From Magnetococcales bacterium (GTDB taxonomy: Bacteria; Pseudomonadota; Magnetococcia; Magnetococcales; UBA8363), in assembly GCA_015232865.1 (NCBI GenBank), contig JADFYU010000032.1:1-27962 (forward strand): a DNA stretch of 27,962 nucleotides. Reading direction: 5' to 3'. Position numbers and translations under genes: made by a program. The notes beneath the pieces are model-generated. The model made no database searches, was not told where the DNA came from, and was given only the letters and a program-made list of their open reading frames with translations. Of the stretch, positions 25,701 through 27,962 are shown piece after piece (within the stretch, counting starts at the first letter, position 1; each line of letters opens with the position of its first letter).

Positions 25701-27238
25701 AACATGAATCCCCATCGATCGGCTTGATTCGGGCTGATCAGCAGGTGACCGTTTTGATCTGTCAGATAGATGAGGTTACCTGATTTGTTGAAAATCTCCA
25801 AGACCCGGTCCAGCAAAATGCCTCCAAGATAATTTAAAATCAGCACCCCTTGTTTGTTGCCCTGTTCGTCAAATACCGGGGCTGCAAAACGGATCATGGG
25901 TTTGAACGGTTTTTCTATTTTTCCCTGCTCGATATTCAGGTCAAACCGGGAGACGAAAAGCTCTCCTTTCGACAGTTGCAGGGCTTGCTTGAAATAATCC
26001 CGATCGGATTTGTTCTGGAGTTGGCTCTCTGGCACGACCAGCGCCTGGCCGTCTGCCCCCAGGTTGATACGAATCTGCTCCTGTCCTTGTTTGTCGATCA
26101 GTCGAACCTGATCGTAGGTTCGCCTCTCTTGGGCGATCGTGAGAAGGTGCTGCGCCAGCCCGGATTTTGTTTTGTCACTGGCAGATCGTACAAAATCTGC
26201 CAGGTAGCTACCGGTCAAAATAATGTTCATGTCGGTTATTGTGGATTCAAAATGATTGGCGGCAATTTTGATAACCCGTTCAATTTCATGTTGTGCTGCC
26301 GCTTTTTGTCCACTGTTTTCCGTCGAACTGTAAATATCGGCCGCTATCCAGGCAATAGCCGAGAAAAGGATGGAAATCGTTAAAAATATACTGAAAAATG
26401 TCCGAGAATATTGTTTGTCCAAAATGGTTAGCAGAGAGATGTTTTTCTGGTTGAAATTCTCCTTTATCTCAATTACATAGGTGGAAGAGAATGTGGCGGT
26501 AAGCAGAAAAAGAAAAACAAAAGTGAGACTGACGCCCATAATGATCGGAGAGACAACAGGGCTGGTTAACGTTTGCACGGTATCTTCGGGGAAGATCCAG
26601 ACGGCACTGATGCTGCTATAGTGAATGGCCGCCAAAGCCCCTGCCATCAATCCGGCCGCCAGATGTCTGGACAACAGGGATTGCGGGTTTAAACCGGTCA
26701 TTGTTGTCAGATTGGTGGCCGATAGGGCGATTACGCCAAAGAGTACCGATGAAAGAAGTGCGAGTGTCAGGGGCAGTGGATCAAATACGATCAAGGCGTC
26801 GGTGTGCCAGGAGGCGATGCCCAGATGGTGCATCAGATTGACTCCAAAGCCAGCTATGGCCCCTCCCATCCAAAATTGAGCCGGAGAGAGCTGTTTTTTG
26901 CTGAGTAGAGACAATATCCAACCGGCTGTTAACAGGCTGGGAATGATGGATAAAAGGGTCAGGTTCAAGTCAAGCTGAAAGGATATGGGAAGTTTACAAG
27001 CCAATATACCAATAAAATGCATGGTAAAAAGGCCGCCACCACAAGACAAAATACCAAAAAACAACCACAAATTGCGTTTGTTCGATGCCTCCCGACTGCG
27101 AATATATTTAACGACTTCCAGTCCGGCATAACAGCCCAGATAGGCAGCAATGATCGAGAGTAGAGCCAAAGGTAAATCATGAAATGGGGTGATAGCCAAA
27201 CTTCTGTCGGCCCCTGACTCAATAAACTTAACTAGCAT
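22715..27238 (-). CDS. Hybrid sensor histidine kinase: MHYT / dCache-like / PAS / HisKA / HATPase / REC / REC / HPt
   Basis: This is a 1507-residue multi-sensor. An N-terminal seven-helix MHYT domain (~22-255) has the three family motifs as MHFIG (73-77), MHHLG (136-140) and IHYSS (205-209); MHYT domains are proposed to bind copper and sense gases such as O2, CO or NO. A second membrane module follows: helix ~280-300, a ~280-residue dCache-like periplasmic domain, and helix ~590-613. Then come a PAS fold (~635-745), kinase core with MSHEIRTPMNAI (H774), N-box NLCNNAIKF (887-895), DTGIG (923-927) and GGTGLGL (952-958). There are two receivers (D1065 in VIDYMMPEIDG; D1211 in LMDVQMPVMDG), an HPt (H1362 in AHTLKGVSGTIG) and a ~70-residue helical tail. 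It is first in the operon. The ATG at 27238 has only a weak ribosome site. Confidence 0.92.
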   Translation of the reverse strand: MLVKFIESGADRSLAITPFHDLPLALLSIIAAYLGCYAGLEVVKYIRSREASNKRNLWLFFGILSCGGGLFTMHFIGILACKLPISFQLDLNLTLLSIIPSLLTAGWILSLLSKKQLSPAQFWMGGAIAGFGVNLMHHLGIASWHTDALIVFDPLPLTLALLSSVLFGVIALSATNLTTMTGLNPQSLLSRHLAAGLMAGALAAIHYSSISAVWIFPEDTVQTLTSPVVSPIIMGVSLTFVFLFLLTATFSSTYVIEIKENFNQKNISLLTILDKQYSRTFFSIFLTISILFSAIAWIAADIYSSTENSGQKAAAQHEIERVIKIAANHFESTITDMNIILTGSYLADFVRSASDKTKSGLAQHLLTIAQERRTYDQVRLIDKQGQEQIRINLGADGQALVVPESQLQNKSDRDYFKQALQLSKGELFVSRFDLNIEQGKIEKPFKPMIRFAAPVFDEQGNKQGVLILNYLGGILLDRVLEIFNKSGNLIYLTDQNGHLLISPNQADRWGFMFDRPPAFPEKFPTIWKFLQTRNQGSLKSDQGHFIFDRLIVELRPDIKRQVKWDKQDWKAVIHINETRFIWGDWANNPVAGVIIVCGIILSILLSWLISLLVVSRRISEESEGSARRELEFQMLALDEHAIVSATDVKGNITYVNEKFIAISGYTKEELLGKNHRMVKSDEHSPEFYQALWKQIANGRPWHGEVKNLNKAGKPYWVRASIVPFLDKKGKPFRYVSIRTDVTVMKDLEASLVVAKEGAEAAAHAKSDFLANMSHEIRTPMNAIIGLSHLCLQTRLTARQKDYIRKVHNSATSLLRIINDILDFSKIEAGRLDMEKIDFTLEEVLGNMSAMISMKAQEKQLEFLMETAVDIPPSLVGDPLRLGQILINLCNNAIKFTEKGEVAVQTEVKERSENTVRLKFTIRDTGIGMTPEQQKGLFQAFTQADVSITRKYGGTGLGLTISQRLVEMMDGTLRTESEKGVGSKFIFDVLLGVSNRMSEKVLIPTTDLRGMKVLVVDDNESARNVIADFLTSFTFKVSKVSDGKEGIIAVQEADMAGDPFDLVVIDYMMPEIDGITTATKIRNELGLIKPPQMIMATAYGEEAVVKRAAIEAQIDGFLVKPINQSLLFESIMEVFGEARAESDEHRVVYGASRNYISVLSGAQILVVEDNEINQQVARELLEQANITVTVAENGKQAIDIIGKQSFDGILMDVQMPVMDGLTASREIRKQPEFANLPILAMTANAMSGDRDQCLEAGMQDHIAKPVDPANLFSVLSRWVKPANPQPYDLSTKSDDKQADENTQHPVLDLPGIDTQTGLMRLGGNVERYLSVLTKFRANQGGAATKIREALSIADFATAERLAHTLKGVSGTIGADHLQEQSRALEFAIKSSDEPKRIQEHLHEVTSELDNLCSLLDERIAKPETQTPTNNDQGITERQKALLQTAVKQLDVYDAAVESTLESLRKESISNDLLSWIDRIEKQIGQYDFEEAASLLKQCIDNLKIEINQ

Positions 27239-27771
27239 AAGAGATTCTCTGTTTTTGGATTATATGTCTGATGAAAAATATAAAGTGTGATCATTTGTCC
27301 GTTGTTTGGTCATTGTCGAGGAGGACGCATCCACATCAGCTGATTGGAAAATAAAAAAAGACTGGTTCCCCAAGAGGTTGTTCTTTGTAGATGTCGATAA
27401 AAAATCATCCTGTTTTGCACCGCCATAATGTTACCGCTCGATTGTTCCGGGGGTGACTCCATGAAAACAGATTATCTTGATGATTTTTATGGTGATAATG
27501 CCAGCCTATCATTGTAAGGATTTTTCAGTAGAATGCCAATCAAAATAACCGTCATCCAGACCTGTTTACTGGATTCCCGGCCATTGGGATAAACGGTAAT
27601 GCGCGCCAAACTGCCTGAATGTTGGTTCAATACCGCTATACTAAGTATTGTTAATGATGTTAATGTATCCTTGGAGAGTTGGACAAATCGGCTCAGTCTG
27701 AGTTGATTGCCAAAATCCTGAAAAGGCAGTTAGACATGGGTTCGGGTAGCCACCGTTTGTTAGATTATCCA
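27239..27771. other. Upstream DNA of the signalling operon, no convincing gene
   Basis: This stretch contains the candidate operon promoter at its left end. The rest has only very short frames, for example an 18-codon ORF at 27461-27517 (MKTDYLDDFYG...) after GGGGGTG, and a 19-codon ORF at 27533-27592. Neither has recognisable features. Composition is less GC-rich than in the genes. Nothing resembles a tRNA, rRNA or transposase. Confidence 0.5.
27259..27264 (-). promoter_or_regulatory. Candidate -10 box for the signalling operon
   Basis: The minus strand reads TATAAT at 27264-27259, a perfect consensus, about 20 nt before the ATG at 27238. The 17-nt-spaced upstream hexamer is CACTTT, a poor -35, so an activator may be needed. 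The short leader holds a small AGAGA-T-TCTCT inverted repeat next to the start codon, which may mask the weak ribosome site. Confidence 0.35.
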
Positions 27772-27849
27772 GATTCAGCAGTTGAACGTGTGTGGTTGGT
27801 GCAAGATACTGGTTTGCCTGGTGAATGGGAAGAAAATGCTGTCACCTGA
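27736..27849 (+). CDS. Very small ORF overlapping repeat copy B, doubtful
   Basis: A frame with ATG at 27736 gives 37 residues ending GLPGEWEENAVT. It can be extended to a TTG at 27679 (56 residues, including SELIAKILKRQLDMG, which looks like a protein helix). AAGG lies 9 nt before the ATG. The same frame in copy C reads DPAVGSA, stop, then AVQHIGLSGELEKIE, and in copy A it is broken. This could be a decayed coding remnant from which the repeat derives. I do not recognise a family. Confidence 0.25.
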   Translation: MGSGSHRLLDYPDSAVERVWLVQDTGLPGEWEENAVT

Positions 27850-27875
27850 TTGGTGATAAGGCTTTCTTCCCATTC
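27772..27875 (+). repeat. Dispersed hairpin-ended repeat, copy B
   Basis: Starts GATTCAGCAGTTG and aligns without gaps to copy C over about 70 nt (GTGCAA, CTGGTT / TTGGTT, CTGGTGAA). It ends in a long imperfect hairpin: arms 27823-27846 and 27852-27875 (24 nt each) with a 5-nt loop TGATT. The outer 13 pairs (GAATGGGAAGAAA) and the inner TCACC/GGTGA are perfect. The GTCACC apex echoes the hairpin of copy A. Confidence 0.7.
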
Positions 27876-27876
27876 G

Positions 27877-27894
27877 CTAGGTGAATTAACCTAG
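27877..27894. repeat. Small hairpin between repeat copies B and C
   Basis: CTAGGT (27877-27882) and ACCTAG (27889-27894) are perfect complements around GAATTA. It sits exactly at the junction of the two repeat copies. Confidence 0.5.
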
Positions 27895-27962
27895 ATCCGG
27901 CAGTTGGAAGTGCGTAAGCGGTGCAACATATTGGTTTATCTGGTGAACTAGAAAAAATCGAA
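27894..27962 (+). repeat. Dispersed hairpin-ended repeat, copy C (cut by window edge)
   Basis: Starts GATCCGGCAGTTG and runs to CTGGTGAACTAGAAA then AAATCGAA at the last base. Copy A has the same CTGGTGAACT-GAAA-AATCGAA order and continues directly into its hairpin, so a hairpin is expected just past the window. Confidence 0.65.

Overview
The window comes from a magnetotactic proteobacterium, most likely of the Magnetococcus type (Magnetococcales / Etaproteobacteria). The key evidence is an isolated mamC gene at 12277-12690. It encodes a small two-helix magnetosome membrane protein that follows the known MamC sequence almost block by block. The dense stock of multidomain signalling proteins and GC-rich intergenic hairpins fit that assignment. 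The taxonomic call is inference; the MamC call rests on residue patterns recognised from memory.

Layout. (1) 1-2899, plus strand: the C-terminal 965 residues of a large RTX-like repeat protein, open at the left edge and closed by a strong terminator. (2) 3037-4899, plus: a TPR-sulfotransferase fusion. (3) 4900-5045: a convergent gap with one copy of a dispersed repeat (element A) and two hairpins. (4) 5046-8602, minus: a type I secretion ABC exporter of the LapB type and its HlyD/LapC-type adaptor, overlapping by ATGA. These are the likely exporter of the repeat protein, although no outer-membrane TolC/LapE partner is in the window. (5) 8769-11960, minus: a YeiH-type membrane protein, a small Cys/His-rich ORF and a PaaK-like adenylate-forming enzyme. 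(6) 12277-12690, plus: mamC, alone, with hairpin-rich DNA on its 3' side. (7) 12925-27238, minus: a 14.3-kb run of seven tightly packed signalling genes. (8) 27239-27962: upstream DNA with no convincing gene, but with two further copies (B, C) of the dispersed repeat.

The signalling run, in transcription order, is: MHYT-dCache-PAS hybrid kinase with two receivers and an HPt; receiver-PAS-PAS; membrane-anchored fusion of a TRAP-type (DctP) and a LivK-type periplasmic binding protein; dCache-HAMP-PAS hybrid kinase with receiver and HPt; receiver-HD-GYP; receiver-PP2C/SpoIIE phosphatase; receiver-histidine kinase. Every junction is an overlap or a gap of 14 nt or less, so it reads as one transcription unit. 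It holds seven receiver domains and no DNA-binding domain. The visible outputs are c-di-GMP hydrolysis, Ser/Thr dephosphorylation (partner switching) and further kinase activity. Transporter genes for the two binding-protein families are absent, which suggests a sensory role for the fused binding protein.

Points most worth following: the solitary mamC beside this sensory operon, the fused and internally shortened binding protein, the dispersed hairpin-ended repeat, and the exporter ATPase whose H-loop histidine is replaced by glutamine.
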